49,812 nucleotides of DNA from Acidobacteriaceae bacterium (GCA_030039035.1 JASHQQ010000393.1:1-49812); one strand, 5' to 3'; shown: positions 16,801 through 26,538, counted from the first letter of the stretch. The notes: generated by a model not told the origin, from the sequence alone. Translations and numbers: made by a program.

Positions 16801-17088
16801 GAAGATCGGATTCCAGGTGCGGCCGTAGTCGGTCGATTTCCAGACGCCGCCATCGACCTGGCCCACGTAAAAGACGTTGGGCTCGTTGGCTACACCCGTC
16901 GCCGCGCGCGTTCGCCCGCCGCGAAAGGGACCGACGAGACGCCAGTGCAGGTCCGGCATGGCCGCGGAAGGCATCGACCGGCTCGTGGCGGATTCCTGCG
17001 CAAGAGCCGTGCTCGGCCCCGTGAAACAAAGGAGGACACCAAATCCGAGCGTGAATCCGAAAGAATGGGAAAAGCCGTACCGCGTCAT
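13852..17088 (-). CDS. Secreted BNR/Asp-box beta-propeller protein (sortilin-like, glycosyl hydrolase-like)
   Basis: 1078 residues. A signal peptide (SFGFTLGFGVLLCF, cleavage near ALAQES) is followed by repeated Asp-boxes of the S-x-D-x-G-x-T-W type, for example STDYGRTWNP, STDAGKTW, STDGGQTWKK, STDGGDTWKQ, SDDAGESWTR and STDGGHTWSG. They form two tandem propellers like the VPS10/sortilin and xyloglucanase fold over about residues 45-720. The C-terminal third contains a FlgD-like Ig segment near LEILDSAGKLVRRY and a helical, Glu/Ala/Gln-rich end. Such proteins are abundant in Acidobacteria and often labelled glycosyl hydrolase; catalytic activity is not evident. It is exported, possibly surface bound. 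It follows the HEAT gene by 37 bp. Confidence 0.85.
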   Translation of the reverse strand: MTRYGFSHSFGFTLGFGVLLCFTGPSTALAQESATSRSMPSAAMPDLHWRLVGPFRGGRTRAATGVANEPNVFYVGQVDGGVWKSTDYGRTWNPIFDAEPTQSIGAIAVAPSDSNILYVASGEGLHRPDLSVGDGIYKSTDAGKTWTQLGLRDTEQIPSIVVDPRDPDRVFAAVLGHPYGPNEERGVYRSTDGGQTWKKVLYKDANTGASDVEIDPAHPDTVYAALWESRLGPWEDGNQYDGTHGGLFKSTDGGDTWKQLTKGLPDNLVQIQVAIARSNPDRLYATTSTTREGEYASGAGLGVYRSDDAGESWTRITDDPRPAMKIGGGDLPIPAVDPKNPDVVYSASIVTMRSTDGGHTWSGLRGAPGGDDYQNLWINPGNPDIILLVSDQGALVSVNRGESWSSWYNQPTAQLYHVAVANTFPYRLCAGQQESGSVCISSRGNDGEITDREWHPVGIIEYGYAAPDPLHPEIVYGAGRTEVSRWDSVTGQVQNVTPVPVRDRDYRGDRTEPILFSPVDSHLMYYATNVLWKTADYGKNWEKISPDLSREQTGQPASLAPLPEKDQQRRRGAIYSVAASFRNVNTIWAGTDDGLVWITADGGKNWKDITPPSVVPWSKVTQIDASRFDDNTAYVSMSRFRIDDLHPYIYRTHDGGATWQLIVNGLPDSPVNVVREDPVRKGLLFAGSETSVWFSLDDGDDWEPLQYNLPHTSMRDLMVYGDDLIVATHGRSFWILDDIAPLRQLAGLAPPADAVLFKPGDAFRIRRDTYTDTPLPPDEPAGENPPDGAAIDYSLPSSANGPVTLEILDSAGKLVRRYSSADQPEPTREELARQLIPLYWLRMPQTLPASAGMHRWIWDLRYAPPTATNYEYPISAVPHDTPRTPQGPLVMPGVYTVRLSVGGRELTAPLRVKMDPRVTASSADLESLFNAEYELYGMVSGSAKAALEAHSAREQIGKDAQNAPAEVKSALEKQDKQIVELLRGNEGPGEGGGEPGLDGVAGEASALYTEIGQADAAPTAAQQSAAAHLGEESHEVVRKWESLKSTIPDLNRKLGAAHLPAIDPGLAPASMPESGDED

Positions 17089-17125
17089 TTGCGACGCCTC
17101 CTCGAGTCAACTGCAAACGCACTCG

Positions 17126-17662
17126 TCATCTTAAACCTCCACGGCCGCGTTCGAGCTTCGCGAGCAGGATGCGGCCGCGCGCCCGCATCGCGGGAGTGCC
17201 GCTGCGACTCAGTGTGCGAAGCATGTCGAGGACTCTCGGCCGCAGCGAGGCGTCCTGCCGCGCCAGATCGGCGAGCCCCTGCATGGCGAAGGTCTTCACA
17301 ATGGAGCTTGTGTCTTCGAGCCACCCCTCGAGAACCTGAGCGGACCGCGCGCACTCGCCCGCCGTGAGCTGCAGGCGCGGCACCATCAAGGCAAGCTGCC
17401 AGCGCAGCTCTTTCCGTTCGGCTTCGAGCATCAGGCCGAGCAAAGCCTGCGTGTAGGGAGCGAGGATTGCAGGCAGTTCGCGCGAGGCTTTCTCCAGCGC
17501 GTTGGCCGCGCGCGCGACCACGGCTCCGTCTGAATCCCAAAGGCACTCGACGAGCGCAGAGGCCTTCTTCGGTTGACGCCGCACCAGCTCGGCGACTTCA
17601 TCCGCTCTGCCGATCGACCGGCGATCTCCGCCGGCCAGCATCTTGCGAATGGACTCGACCAT
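17126..17662 (-). CDS. HEAT-repeat protein
   Basis: 178 residues from ATG 17662, chosen for AAGGGG and AAGAG just upstream and because conserved helices begin there. An earlier ATGATG at 17713 that overlaps the MFS stop would add 17 residues. The protein is a string of amphipathic helix pairs typical of HEAT/ARM folds: PKKASALVECLWDSDGAVV, ANALEKASRELPAIL, LRWQLALMVPRL, SSIVKTFAMQGLADLA and AMRARGRILLAKLE. No enzyme motif and no signal peptide, so probably a cytoplasmic protein-binding scaffold. It lies between an MFS transporter and the BNR exoprotein on the same strand. Confidence 0.75.
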   Translation of the reverse strand: MVESIRKMLAGGDRRSIGRADEVAELVRRQPKKASALVECLWDSDGAVVARAANALEKASRELPAILAPYTQALLGLMLEAERKELRWQLALMVPRLQLTAGECARSAQVLEGWLEDTSSIVKTFAMQGLADLARQDASLRPRVLDMLRTLSRSGTPAMRARGRILLAKLERGRGGLR

Positions 17663-17709
17663 CTCTTGCGCACCCCTTCGTGCCGGCGCCGGCTGAAGCC
17701 CGTTCCGCA

Positions 17710-18975
17710 TCATGCCGTACGGCATTCGTCCGTCGTTTCCATCGCCGGCGACGGCAATCCCATGGCGATAAGTGCAGCCAGCAGGAATGCGGCCGATGTG
17801 ATCGAAAGCGCGAAGCTGAGTCCGGCGCTTTCCGATACCTTGCCCACCACGTATGGCGCGGCGGCGCTCGCCACGCGCCCGATATTGTAGGCAAAGCCCA
17901 TGGCGGAGCCGCGCAGATCGGTGGGAAACAACTCGCTGGAAATCACGCTGAACCCGCTGAAGTACCCGGTACCGAAGAAACCGACCAGCGGGCCGAGGAT
18001 CAGCAGGGCATTCGCACTGCGCACGAAGGCAAACAGCGGAACCATAACGGCCGCGGCCACAAGATATCCGATGTAGGTGAATTTGCGGCTGAAGCGGTCG
18101 GCAATGTACCCGAAGATCACGTAGCCGAGAAAGGTGCCCGCCTGCATGACGATGGTCCACAAGGAGGTGTCCACGATAGACAAGCCGCGGCCGCCTTCAG
18201 AACTGGACAACGACAGGAAAGGAGGCACCCAGGTGAACAGCCCCCACCATGCGAAGAGCGTGGCCGCGTTCATGGTGGCGCAGGTGGCCATGCTGCGCCC
18301 GAGCTGGCCGCGGAACAACAGCGCGACGGGAGGCCGGGGCGCGCGCTGGCGCTGCCACTCCTCGGGCTCGCGGATCCCGCGCAGCACCAGGAACGCAATC
18401 AGCGCCGGCGCGATGCCTGCAAAAAAGACGACGCGCCAGCCGAAGCGCGGCATGACCAGCGCCGCAACCGCCGCTCCCAGCGCATAGCCGACGGCCCACG
18501 AGCTTTGCACCACGGCGAGAGCCTTGCCGCGATGCCGGGCGGGCCAGGTTTCGGCCACGAGCGCCGCACCGGAAGCCCATTCTCCGCCCATGCCGAGGCC
18601 CAGCACCAGGCGGCAAGTCACGAGCTGGAGAGCGGTTTGCGTCAGCCCGCAGAGCGCCGTAGCCAGCGAATAAATGAGAACACTCAAGGTGAGCGCGCGC
18701 ACGCGGCCGAACCGGTCGGCAATCCAGCCGAAGCCGATGCCGCCGGCGGCCGCTGCGATCAGGGTCGCCGACATCATGGCGCCGCTCGCCGCCGCGGACA
18801 AATGCATCCCGCGCTGCACTTCGCCCAGCACGAACGCGTAAAGCATCACGTCCATGCTGTCGAGCATCCAGCCCAGCGAGGCGGCGACGAGCGTGCGTTT
18901 TTGCTCCGTCGAAGCTTCGGCCAGCCAACCGTAGACAGCCTTCAATCGCGCTCCTTTATCGTAGAGTTCAAGCAT
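17710..18975 (-). CDS. MFS transporter (metabolite:H+ symporter type)
   Basis: 421 residues from ATG 18975. Twelve membrane segments are predicted by eye. Hallmarks are the loop 2-3 motif GWIADRFGRVRALT, MLDSMDVMLYAF in helix 1, GLGMGGEWASGAALVAE in helix 4-5 (as in the sugar-acid/aromatic-acid symporter families), and a second half with GYIADRFSRKFTYIG. It likely imports an organic acid or related metabolite by proton symport. Its start is about 50 bp from the divergent hyuA start, suggesting that it feeds or is co-regulated with the HyuA/HyuB enzyme, but the substrate is inferred only from neighbours. Upstream in-frame Met codons would run into hyuA and were not used. Confidence 0.87.
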   Translation of the reverse strand: MLELYDKGARLKAVYGWLAEASTEQKRTLVAASLGWMLDSMDVMLYAFVLGEVQRGMHLSAAASGAMMSATLIAAAAGGIGFGWIADRFGRVRALTLSVLIYSLATALCGLTQTALQLVTCRLVLGLGMGGEWASGAALVAETWPARHRGKALAVVQSSWAVGYALGAAVAALVMPRFGWRVVFFAGIAPALIAFLVLRGIREPEEWQRQRAPRPPVALLFRGQLGRSMATCATMNAATLFAWWGLFTWVPPFLSLSSSEGGRGLSIVDTSLWTIVMQAGTFLGYVIFGYIADRFSRKFTYIGYLVAAAVMVPLFAFVRSANALLILGPLVGFFGTGYFSGFSVISSELFPTDLRGSAMGFAYNIGRVASAAAPYVVGKVSESAGLSFALSITSAAFLLAALIAMGLPSPAMETTDECRTA

Positions 18976-19027
18976 ACGGCTGCCGGATGCGACAAGGCCG
19001 GCAATCTGACTGGAACGGAGCATCGGC

Positions 19028-21022
19028 TTGCGCGTAGCCATCGACACCGGCGGCACCTTCACCGACTGCGTCTACCTCGCCGATGGCCAACTGCAGGCGG
19101 TGAAGGTGTTTTCGACTCCCTCCGATCCATCGCTGGCAGTGATGGACGGCCTGGAGCGGATCGGCGTGGGGGCGTCGCTGGAACTTCGCCACGGCACCAC
19201 GGTAGGCACCAACACCATGCTCGAACGCACCGGCGCGCGCGTCGCCTTTGTGACCACGGCGGGATTCGAGGACACCATTGCGATTGGCCGGCAGGCGCGC
19301 GCAAGCCTGTACGACTGGTTCGCGCCCGCGCCGGTGTGCCTTGTGCCGCCCGAGTTGCGCTTCGGCGTGCCGGAACGCGTGGGCGCCGAGGGAAATATCC
19401 TGCGCTCTCCAACGGACGACGAGCTCGCGGAGTTGGTCGGGCGCGTGCGCACCGGCGGTGCAGAGTCAGTCGCTATCTCTCTGCTCTTCTCCTTCGCGAA
19501 TCCCGGAAACGAGCGCCGGGTGGAAGCAGCCCTGCGTGGTCTCGGCATTCCCGTCTCCGCCTCGCACCGGATTCTGCCCGAGTTTCGCGAATACGAGCGC
19601 GCTTCGACCACGGTAGTGAATGCGTATCTCGCGCCGCGCATGGAGAGCTACCTGCTCCAGCTTGAGGAGAGAGCGGTTGCGCAACACGGCCCGGCGCGTG
19701 TCGATGTGATGCAGTCATCGGGCGGGATTATTCCGGTTCGATTCGGCGCGCAGGAAGCTGTGCGGACGGTGGTCTCAGGGCCTGCGGGCGGCGTCATCGG
19801 CGCTTGCCGCGTCGCCTGCCGGGCGGGATTCGACCGCATCATCGGATTCGATATGGGCGGCACGTCGACCGACGTGTTCCTCGCCGACATGACGGCGGGG
19901 GAAGCGCAGCTTACTCGCGAATCGGTAGTGGCGGGAATTCCCATCGGAGTGCCCATGCTCGACATTCACACGGCCGGAGCGGGAGGCGGCTCCATGGCGC
20001 GCTTCGATGCGGGCGGCATGCTGCGCGTGGGCCCTGAGTCGGCCGGCGCGGAGCCGGGGCCGATCTGCTTCGGGCGTGGAGCGCTGCCTACGGTGACCGA
20101 CGCCGACTTTCTGCTCGGCCGCCTCGACCCCGAAACCTTCCTCGGCGGCGGCGTGCAACTGCACCGGGAGCGCACGGAACAATTGATGCGCGAGTGCAAA
20201 GGCCCGCTTGCAACAGCGGTGGACTTTGCCACAGGCATTGTGCGCGTGGTGGAGACGCAGATGGAAAAAGCTGTTCGCGTGATCTCCGTCGGGCGCGGTT
20301 ACGACCCGAGAGATTTCACGCTGGTGGCCTTTGGCGGCTGCGGCCCTCTGCACGCCTGCTCGCTGGCGCGTTCGCTTCGCATCCCCGCGGTCCTGGTTCC
20401 CGCGCTGCCGGGAGCGCTTTCGGCGGTAGGCATTCTGCTGGCCGATACCGTACGCGATTACTCCCGCACCGTGATGCTGCCGGACGAAGGGATCGAAAAC
20501 CTGAGTGCGATTTTCGCCGAACTCGAAGATCGCGCCGCCGAAGAGTTTGCGGCCGAAGGCCTCGTCGGCACAGCCTGCCGCTCGCTCGATATCCGCTATC
20601 GCGGACAGGGATATGAACTGAATGTGGAGTACCATGCGCTATCTCCGCTTCGTTCTCTTGAAACATTTCATGCGCTGCACCGCCGGCGCTACGGATTCGC
20701 GCAGGAGAGCCGGCCGGTGGAGATCGTCAACGCAAGGCTGCGCATGATTGCCGCGGGCGAAGGTTACGCACCGGGAAAGCGGGCGCTTGTCCGCGGCGAC
20801 GGCCGGGCCGCGCTGGCAACGACGCGGGAAATCTGTTTCGACGGCAATTTCCGGGCGTCGCGCATCTATCGCCGCGATGCGCTCGTTTCCGGCGACGCGA
20901 TCGAAGGACCTGCCTTGATCACCGAATACACTTCGGCCACTCTGTTGCCGCCGGACTGTAGCGCGGGGGTGGACGGATTCGGCAACCTGGTCATTGCCGT
21001 CGGCGGCGGGGTGAGCGAATGA
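19028..21022 (+). CDS. hyuA: Hydantoinase/oxoprolinase family protein, subunit A
   Basis: 664 residues. The start is a TTG at 19028 with a Shine-Dalgarno GGAG seven bases upstream. The next residues, RVAIDTGGTFTDCVYL, are the expected N-terminus with the ATP phosphate motif DTGGTFTD at 6-13; the second phosphate motif is FDMGGTSTDV. The family uses ATP to hydrolyse cyclic amides (5-oxoproline, N-methylhydantoin) or to activate small substrates as in acetone carboxylase. The length and separate B gene fit the two-subunit HyuAB type. It overlaps hyuB by four bases (ATGA). The divergent MFS gene may supply the substrate, which cannot be specified. Confidence 0.9.
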   Translation: MRVAIDTGGTFTDCVYLADGQLQAVKVFSTPSDPSLAVMDGLERIGVGASLELRHGTTVGTNTMLERTGARVAFVTTAGFEDTIAIGRQARASLYDWFAPAPVCLVPPELRFGVPERVGAEGNILRSPTDDELAELVGRVRTGGAESVAISLLFSFANPGNERRVEAALRGLGIPVSASHRILPEFREYERASTTVVNAYLAPRMESYLLQLEERAVAQHGPARVDVMQSSGGIIPVRFGAQEAVRTVVSGPAGGVIGACRVACRAGFDRIIGFDMGGTSTDVFLADMTAGEAQLTRESVVAGIPIGVPMLDIHTAGAGGGSMARFDAGGMLRVGPESAGAEPGPICFGRGALPTVTDADFLLGRLDPETFLGGGVQLHRERTEQLMRECKGPLATAVDFATGIVRVVETQMEKAVRVISVGRGYDPRDFTLVAFGGCGPLHACSLARSLRIPAVLVPALPGALSAVGILLADTVRDYSRTVMLPDEGIENLSAIFAELEDRAAEEFAAEGLVGTACRSLDIRYRGQGYELNVEYHALSPLRSLETFHALHRRRYGFAQESRPVEIVNARLRMIAAGEGYAPGKRALVRGDGRAALATTREICFDGNFRASRIYRRDALVSGDAIEGPALITEYTSATLLPPDCSAGVDGFGNLVIAVGGGVSE

Positions 21023-22611
21023 AGCGCGCAAATGTGGACCCGGTCGAACTGGCCATCTTTCAGAGCGCAGTGCATTCCATCGCCGAGGAGATGGGCGCGG
21101 CGCTGCGGCGAACGGCGCTCTCGCCCAACATCAAGGAGCGGCGCGATTACTCCTGCGCGGTCTTCGACAGCCAGGGGCGCGTGATCGCCATGGGCGACCA
21201 CATGCCGGTGCATCTCGGCTCCATGCCCATGTCGGTGCAGGCCGCGGTCGACGCGATCGGGTTCGCGCCGGGCGACATCGCCATCCTCAATGACCCCTAC
21301 GCGGGCGGAACGCATCTGCCGGACATCACGATGGTGCTGCCGGTCTATGTGGCAGGGCGCGAACAGCCGGCGTTTTACGTTTGCAACCGCGCGCATCATG
21401 CCGATGTGGGCGGCGCGCATGCCGGCTCGATGGGCCCGGCGCGCGAGATCTTTCAGGAGGGCATCCGCATTCCGCCGGTGCGCATTGTGCGCGGCGGCGA
21501 AATCGATCGCGATGTCCTGTCCCTGATCCTTCTGAACGTCCGCACGCCGCAGGAACGCGAAGGCGATCTCGACTCGCAGATCGGAGCCTGCCGTGTGGGC
21601 GAGCGGCGTGTACACGAATTGGTTGGGAAATATGGATTGGAAAGAATCGAAGACTGGATCGGGGAGCTGCTGGATTACTCGGAACGGCTGGTTCGAGCCC
21701 GACTGCGCGAGATGCCTGCGGGCGAATTCTGCGCCGAAGACTGGCTCGACGACGATGGCGTAACCGATGAACCGCGAAAGATTGCGGTGCGCCTGCGATT
21801 CAACCCGGACGCCGGCGAATTGCGCGCCGATTTTTCGGGATCGTCCGCGCAGGTCGAGGGGAGCGTGAACGCGGTTCGCGCCATCACGCTTTCGGCGTGT
21901 TTTTATGCGTTGCGCTGTCTGCTCGCGCAGGATGCGCCGGCGACAGCAGGAATCCTGCGGCCATTCACGCTGACTACCGTGCCCGGAAGCATCGTCGACG
22001 CGCGCCCTCCTGCGCCGGTGGCCGGCGGCAACGTGGAAACTTCGCAGCGCATCGTGGACGTGCTGCTGCGCGCGCTCGCGCAGGCGGTGCCGGAGCGGGT
22101 GCCCGCGGCCAGCGCGGGCACCATGAGCAATCTCACCATCGGCGGCATCGATCCGCGCACCGGCGAAGCATTCACCTACTACGAAACCACCGCCGGCGGC
22201 ATGGGCGCTCGCCCGGGACTGGACGGAATCTCCGGCGTTCACACGCACATGACCAACTCGCTCAACACGCCGATCGAAGCGCTCGAATATGCCTACCCGT
22301 TCCGCATGATCCGCTACCAATATCGCGACGGGTCAGGCGGCGCGGGTCAGTTTCGCGGAGGCAGCGGACTGATACGGGAGCTGGAGCTGCTCGCCGATGC
22401 CCAGGTGACGCTGCTCGCCGATCGAAGGAAATTCCGGCCCTATGGATTGCAAGACGGAGAAGACGGTGCAGCCGGCCGGGCGGTGGTGACTCGTCGCGAA
22501 ACCGGCAACGAATCGGAGTTACCGGGGAAGACAAGCTTGCGTCTTGGCAAAGGAGATCGATTGCGTATCGAGACACCCGGCGGCGGTGGGTGGGGCAGAC
22601 GGTCAGAGTGA
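21019..22611 (+). CDS. hyuB: Hydantoinase B/oxoprolinase family protein, subunit B
   Basis: 530 residues, usual length. N-terminal [39 protein letters not shown] is diagnostic (read here in parts: [18 protein letters not shown] and then [12 protein letters not shown]), followed by [25 protein letters not shown], and a C-terminal region with [12 protein letters not shown] and RGGSGLIRE. It forms the catalytic partner of HyuA in ATP-dependent ring opening. The ATG overlaps the hyuA stop, so the two are translationally coupled. Its last nine bases overlap the convergent 3' end of the rhamnonate dehydratase gene, so the two stop codons lie within one short segment. Confidence 0.9.
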   Translation: MKRANVDPVELAIFQSAVHSIAEEMGAALRRTALSPNIKERRDYSCAVFDSQGRVIAMGDHMPVHLGSMPMSVQAAVDAIGFAPGDIAILNDPYAGGTHLPDITMVLPVYVAGREQPAFYVCNRAHHADVGGAHAGSMGPAREIFQEGIRIPPVRIVRGGEIDRDVLSLILLNVRTPQEREGDLDSQIGACRVGERRVHELVGKYGLERIEDWIGELLDYSERLVRARLREMPAGEFCAEDWLDDDGVTDEPRKIAVRLRFNPDAGELRADFSGSSAQVEGSVNAVRAITLSACFYALRCLLAQDAPATAGILRPFTLTTVPGSIVDARPPAPVAGGNVETSQRIVDVLLRALAQAVPERVPAASAGTMSNLTIGGIDPRTGEAFTYYETTAGGMGARPGLDGISGVHTHMTNSLNTPIEALEYAYPFRMIRYQYRDGSGGAGQFRGGSGLIRELELLADAQVTLLADRRKFRPYGLQDGEDGAAGRAVVTRRETGNESELPGKTSLRLGKGDRLRIETPGGGGWGRRSE

Positions 22612-23790
22612 GTTGCTCTCTCCCGGCCGATGCAACTTGCACTCCGGATTGAGCCGTACGCCAAATCCCGGCGCGTCGCCGAGCTTCAGGCGGCCGTTCC
22701 GCGGGACCGGCTCATCGAGCAGAAGCGGCGTGAACATGGGAACCACCGCGTCGGCCCTGGGCGCCATCATCAGAAACTCGGCGAACGGGCTGTTATGCCG
22801 GGTTATCGTGAAGTGATAACTATAGACGCTCGACCCATGCGGCACAACCAGCGCGCCGTGGGCGTCGGCGAGAGCAGATATCCTGAGTAACTCGGTGATT
22901 CCGCCGCACCAGCCCACATCGGGCTGGAGAATGTCGGCGCATCCCATGTCGAGTAACATGCGAAAGCCCCAGCGCGTGGCTTCGTGCTCGCCGGTCGTCA
23001 CCATCATGCCCGCCGGCGCTTTTCTGCGCAGCTCGGCATAACCCCAGTAGTCATCGGGCAGCAGCGCTTCCTCAATCCATTTCAGATTGAATTCCGACGC
23101 AGCATGCGCGAGGCGGAGGGCATAATTCAGATCGAGACTCATCCAGCAGTCGTACATCAGCCAGAAACCGCCGCCGGTGAGCTCCCGCATCCGGGCCAGC
23201 AGCTCCAGGTTCTTCCGGAATCCGTCCTCTCCTTCCGCCGGACCATGATGAAGCGGTAACTTGCCGCCGATGAATCCCATTTCCTTTGCAAGGTCGGGAC
23301 GGGCGCCGGTGGCATAAAAGACCAACTCGTCGCGAACCGGCCCGCCAATCAGATGATAGACAGGCTCCCCGCGCAATTTACCCAGAAGATCCCACAAGGC
23401 CAGGTCGACGCAACTGATGGCATTGAGCACCAGGCCCTTGCGGCCATAAAACAGCGTGGCAAGATACATCTGGTCCCAGATTTGTTCCATGTTGGCCGGG
23501 TCCGCGCCGACGAGAAACCGGGACAAATGATGTTCGACGATCCATGCGGCCGGCTCGCCGCCGGTGCTCACCGCAAAGCCTGTGACTCCGTTTTCGGCTT
23601 CCACCTCCACGACGAGAGTACCCAGCACATTCAATCCGAAAGACTGGCGGCTGGCGCGGTACGCCGGATACTTCGCCATCGGCGTGGCGATATGATCGTC
23701 GATCCAGTGATCGCGGGCCTGGTCGTGATAGTCCGCGCCGCCGCCGCGGACGAAATACGCCCGAACATCGCGAATCTTCGTTCCGGTCAT
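22603..23790 (-). CDS. rhmD: L-rhamnonate dehydratase (enolase superfamily)
   Basis: 395 residues from ATG 23790, close to the roughly 400 of characterised rhamnonate dehydratases. N-terminal capping domain with [19 protein letters not shown], then the TIM-barrel. Metal ligands are Asp214 (MYDCW), Glu240 (WIEE) and Glu268 (GEHE); His318 in VPHGSS is the general acid/base expected for this subgroup. It dehydrates L-rhamnonate to 2-keto-3-deoxy-L-rhamnonate in non-phosphorylative L-rhamnose catabolism; related aldonates (L-lyxonate, L-mannonate) are possible substrates. The MFS importer and lactonase-like gene upstream support this. No rhamnose dehydrogenase or KDR aldolase/dehydrogenase is in the window. 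Confidence 0.88.
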   Translation of the reverse strand: MTGTKIRDVRAYFVRGGGADYHDQARDHWIDDHIATPMAKYPAYRASRQSFGLNVLGTLVVEVEAENGVTGFAVSTGGEPAAWIVEHHLSRFLVGADPANMEQIWDQMYLATLFYGRKGLVLNAISCVDLALWDLLGKLRGEPVYHLIGGPVRDELVFYATGARPDLAKEMGFIGGKLPLHHGPAEGEDGFRKNLELLARMRELTGGGFWLMYDCWMSLDLNYALRLAHAASEFNLKWIEEALLPDDYWGYAELRRKAPAGMMVTTGEHEATRWGFRMLLDMGCADILQPDVGWCGGITELLRISALADAHGALVVPHGSSVYSYHFTITRHNSPFAEFLMMAPRADAVVPMFTPLLLDEPVPRNGRLKLGDAPGFGVRLNPECKLHRPGESNSL

Positions 23791-23822
23791 CGCCGCCCTG
23801 CCTTTCCGCCCATGGTTTGCAT

Positions 23823-25202
23823 TCAGGGCTGCTCCGGGTACCGGCGCGTTTTCACCAGGGAAATCAGTCCGGCGTTCAGCACGGTAAGCGCCGCAAGAAG
23901 ATAGAGGCCCGCATTCGGCGAATGAAATGTGTCGTCGGCCCAGACCTTCATGTTCGGACCAAAGAACCCGCCGAGATTGCCCAGCGTGACCACGGCGATT
24001 CCGCCGGCGGCCGCGCGATCCGCGAGATACCCCGTCGGGAACGTCCAGAAGATGGGCTGCGCGGCAATGATTCCGGAGACCACGACGGAGAGCGCAATCA
24101 GGCCCACGAGCGGGCCGGATGCGGGAAAGACGAAGCTCGCGACTCCCGAGATCAGCATGGTTGCGGAAGCGATCGGTCGATGCAGATTCCGCCTGTCGGC
24201 GATGCGCGGCAGCCACCAGACGGCCAGGGATGCGCAGACCCAGGGAATCGCCGATACCACGCCGGTTTCGAGCCCCGCAGGCTTGTGCAACAGATCCGAT
24301 ACTTCAGTGGGAAGATAGAATACCGCTCCGTAGACGCTGATCTGAATGAGCGTATAGATGAGCAGGAATTGCAGCACGCGAAGATTGCGCAGCATGGGCC
24401 AAAGGCCGGCCGGCCCGGAAGCGCGTCGCTCGTTCTCCTCGCGGGTCAGCGTGGCGATCAGCGCCTGCTTCTCGGCCGGCGGCAGCCACGCGGCATCCAC
24501 GGGCCTGTTATCGAGATACCACCAGGAAACGAACCCGGCAACGACCGCCATGAATCCTTCGATGAGAAACATCCATTGCCAATTCTGGAATGGGCGCACC
24601 GGATGCATGCCGAGCAGAAATCCCGAGAGCGGGCTGCCCAGCACGAGCGAAAATGGAACGCCGAGATAGAACAGGCCCATCATCTGCCCGCGCACGCGAT
24701 TGGGAAACCAATAAGTGAGATAGAGGATGACGCCAGGGAAGAATCCGGCCTCGGCCACGCCCAGCAACAGTCTCAATGTATAGAGCGATGCGCCGCCCTT
24801 GACGAACATCGTGGACATCGACACCGCTCCCCACGCAACCATGATGACCGACATCCAGATCCTGGCGCCGATGCGGTGCAGGATGAGGTTACTCGGGAAT
24901 CCGGAGAGCGAATAACTGATGAAGAACAGTCCTGCTGCCAGCGCGTAGGCTTCGGGTGAGATCCCCACATAGGTCTGCAGCGCCTGTTTGGCGAATCCGA
25001 TGTTGGCGCGATCGAGAAACGAGATCACGTACAGCAGAAGCAGAAAGCTCACCAGCCGGCGCCGGGCTCGCGCAATGGCGCGCTCAGGATCCTGATTTGC
25101 GGGATGCGCCGCGGCGTCCGGTTCCGCGATGCGTGGAGCATCGCTCCGGCCGCGGAGCGTCAGGGATCCGGAGTCAGCCCGGGTTGGAAGACTTTCGCGC
25201 AT
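23823..25202 (-). CDS. MFS transporter, ACS (anion:cation symporter) family
   Basis: 459 residues from ATG 25202. After a polar N-terminus of about 50 residues it has twelve hydrophobic helices with ACS hallmarks: [13 protein letters not shown] in helix 1, [22 protein letters not shown] in helices 2-3 (split here as [13 protein letters not shown] and HRIGARIWM), and [20 protein letters not shown] in helix 4. These features are shared with the galactonate, glucarate and rhamnonate-type importers. The gene sits between the sugar-lactonase-like gene and rhamnonate dehydratase on the same strand, with gaps of about 70 and 32 bp. It is therefore likely to import L-rhamnonate or a related sugar acid. 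Confidence 0.9.
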   Translation of the reverse strand: MRESLPTRADSGSLTLRGRSDAPRIAEPDAAAHPANQDPERAIARARRRLVSFLLLLYVISFLDRANIGFAKQALQTYVGISPEAYALAAGLFFISYSLSGFPSNLILHRIGARIWMSVIMVAWGAVSMSTMFVKGGASLYTLRLLLGVAEAGFFPGVILYLTYWFPNRVRGQMMGLFYLGVPFSLVLGSPLSGFLLGMHPVRPFQNWQWMFLIEGFMAVVAGFVSWWYLDNRPVDAAWLPPAEKQALIATLTREENERRASGPAGLWPMLRNLRVLQFLLIYTLIQISVYGAVFYLPTEVSDLLHKPAGLETGVVSAIPWVCASLAVWWLPRIADRRNLHRPIASATMLISGVASFVFPASGPLVGLIALSVVVSGIIAAQPIFWTFPTGYLADRAAAGGIAVVTLGNLGGFFGPNMKVWADDTFHSPNAGLYLLAALTVLNAGLISLVKTRRYPEQP

Positions 25203-25273
25203 CCGGCAATGTCCTGGACGAAAGAAATGCCGCTCATAGCAAATCAGGCTGGCGGCATCGGAACTGCGGCGTC

Positions 25274-26239
25274 TCAAAGCTCCGGCTGATCCGGCTTTCT
25301 GCGATGCCACCGGTAAGCCGCAAGCGAATTCTTCCAATAGTACTTCTCCTGCGCCGCCGTCCCCTTGGTCGAGATATATCCGCGAACAATCGCCATCGTC
25401 CGGGCGAAGGGCGCGACATGATCGCTGTTCGGCCAGTCGCTGCCGAAGAGGACGCGATCCTCGCCGAAGCGATCCCAGATGGCGTCGAGCGGCGCCTTGT
25501 AGTAGGCCGGGTCAGTAGCCAGCCTGCCGTTCACCAGGGCCGGGATCTCCGATAATTTCACGAAGACGTTCCGGTTTTGCGCCAGCTTTCCCAGGTCCGA
25601 CTCATATTCGCGCCGCGCGGCCGGATCGGCAGGAATGGGCGAGTGGGGCAAGTGGTCGATGACAATTCCCAGCCCGGCAACCTGCTCCGACACGTTGAGA
25701 ATCGCGCGGATCAGTTTCGGGTCGGGGTTCGCGCTGTCGAGGACGAGTCCCGCCTGCGCCAGGGCTTTCAACCCATCGACGAAACCGGGCCTGGCCAGAT
25801 CGAGGGACAGGTCGCGTCCCCAGAGATTGCCGTAGCGGATTCCGAGAAACAGCGGATTGCGATGCAGCCTCTCCAATTGGCGCAGAAAATCCGGATCTCC
25901 AGGGACGAGATCTCCGACAATGCCCACCATCACCGGATGCCGCGAAGCAACGTCGAGGAGCCAGTCATTGTCAGCCGCCAGCGGACTGGCCTCGATGGCG
26001 ATCGCGCCTACGACGCCAAGTGGCGCGGCCAATGCCATGTAGCGCTCCGGCGTAGCCGGCTTGTAGAGGGCGGTGTCGCTCTTTTCGGGCCAGGGAACGC
26101 CGCCGGGACGCGTGGTGTCGAAGAGATGGATGTGCGCATCGATGATGGGAATCGCGGCAGGCGATGCGGCAGCGCCGCGGCGCAAGGCAAGCGCACCGGC
26201 GCCCGTTGCAGTCAGCTTGAGAACGTCGCGTCGTCGCAT
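25274..26239 (-). CDS. Amidohydrolase family 2 protein, probable sugar-lactone hydrolase (Tat-exported)
   Basis: 321 residues from ATG 26239, chosen because it exposes an N-terminal twin-arginine signal (MRRRDVLKLTATGAGALAL, with Ala-rich cleavage region about residue 25). The mature part is a COG3618-type TIM-barrel hydrolase: metal-site IIDAHIHLFD (His36, His38), VIDHLPHSP, NVFVKLSE and VLFGSDWPNSDH. The family includes L-fuconolactonase and L-rhamnono-1,4-lactonase, and the next two genes point to the rhamnonate pathway. A Tat signal would place it in the periplasm, consistent with lactone hydrolysis before uptake of the acid by the MFS protein. The exact lactone is inferred. Confidence 0.82.
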   Translation of the reverse strand: MRRRDVLKLTATGAGALALRRGAAASPAAIPIIDAHIHLFDTTRPGGVPWPEKSDTALYKPATPERYMALAAPLGVVGAIAIEASPLAADNDWLLDVASRHPVMVGIVGDLVPGDPDFLRQLERLHRNPLFLGIRYGNLWGRDLSLDLARPGFVDGLKALAQAGLVLDSANPDPKLIRAILNVSEQVAGLGIVIDHLPHSPIPADPAARREYESDLGKLAQNRNVFVKLSEIPALVNGRLATDPAYYKAPLDAIWDRFGEDRVLFGSDWPNSDHVAPFARTMAIVRGYISTKGTAAQEKYYWKNSLAAYRWHRRKPDQPEL

Positions 26240-26538
26240 GGATCGTCTCCGCCGCCAAGCGCGGCCGTTCAAATCCTCGCCATGCACGACCGGCGCCACG
26301 ACGCGGAAACCTGCATGATCCGGAGAGGAACAAGGTTCGTATGGAAGTTATCGGCAGGTGCGCGGACGTGTCAAGGCGCCGGGGAAATGTTCAACGAGGC
26401 CGATCGTCTCGCGGCCGCCGCGTCGGGGGCGATGGCGTTCGCCGTGCGTTTCTGCCTGCGCGATGCCGCTTATATTGGAATGGATGCGTTGGCGGGGCCG
26501 ACGATATTCGTGCGCCGGACCGCGAAGGAGAAACGCTT
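26240..26538. other. Divergent intergenic region between amidohydrolase and GH8 gene
   Basis: 299 bp with no supported gene. It should hold promoters for both sides. The only AT-rich element that stands out is TATATT at 26471-26476, but no good -35 lies at the right distance. A frame open from 26341 runs into the GH8 gene, but its codons before 26539 look non-coding and the real start has its own strong ribosome-binding site. Confidence 0.5.

Noticed and set aside
26341..26538. N-terminal extension of the GH8 protein
   Set aside because: Would give 66 Arg-rich residues before the signal peptide; the TTG at 26539 has a strong Shine-Dalgarno and places the signal peptide correctly.
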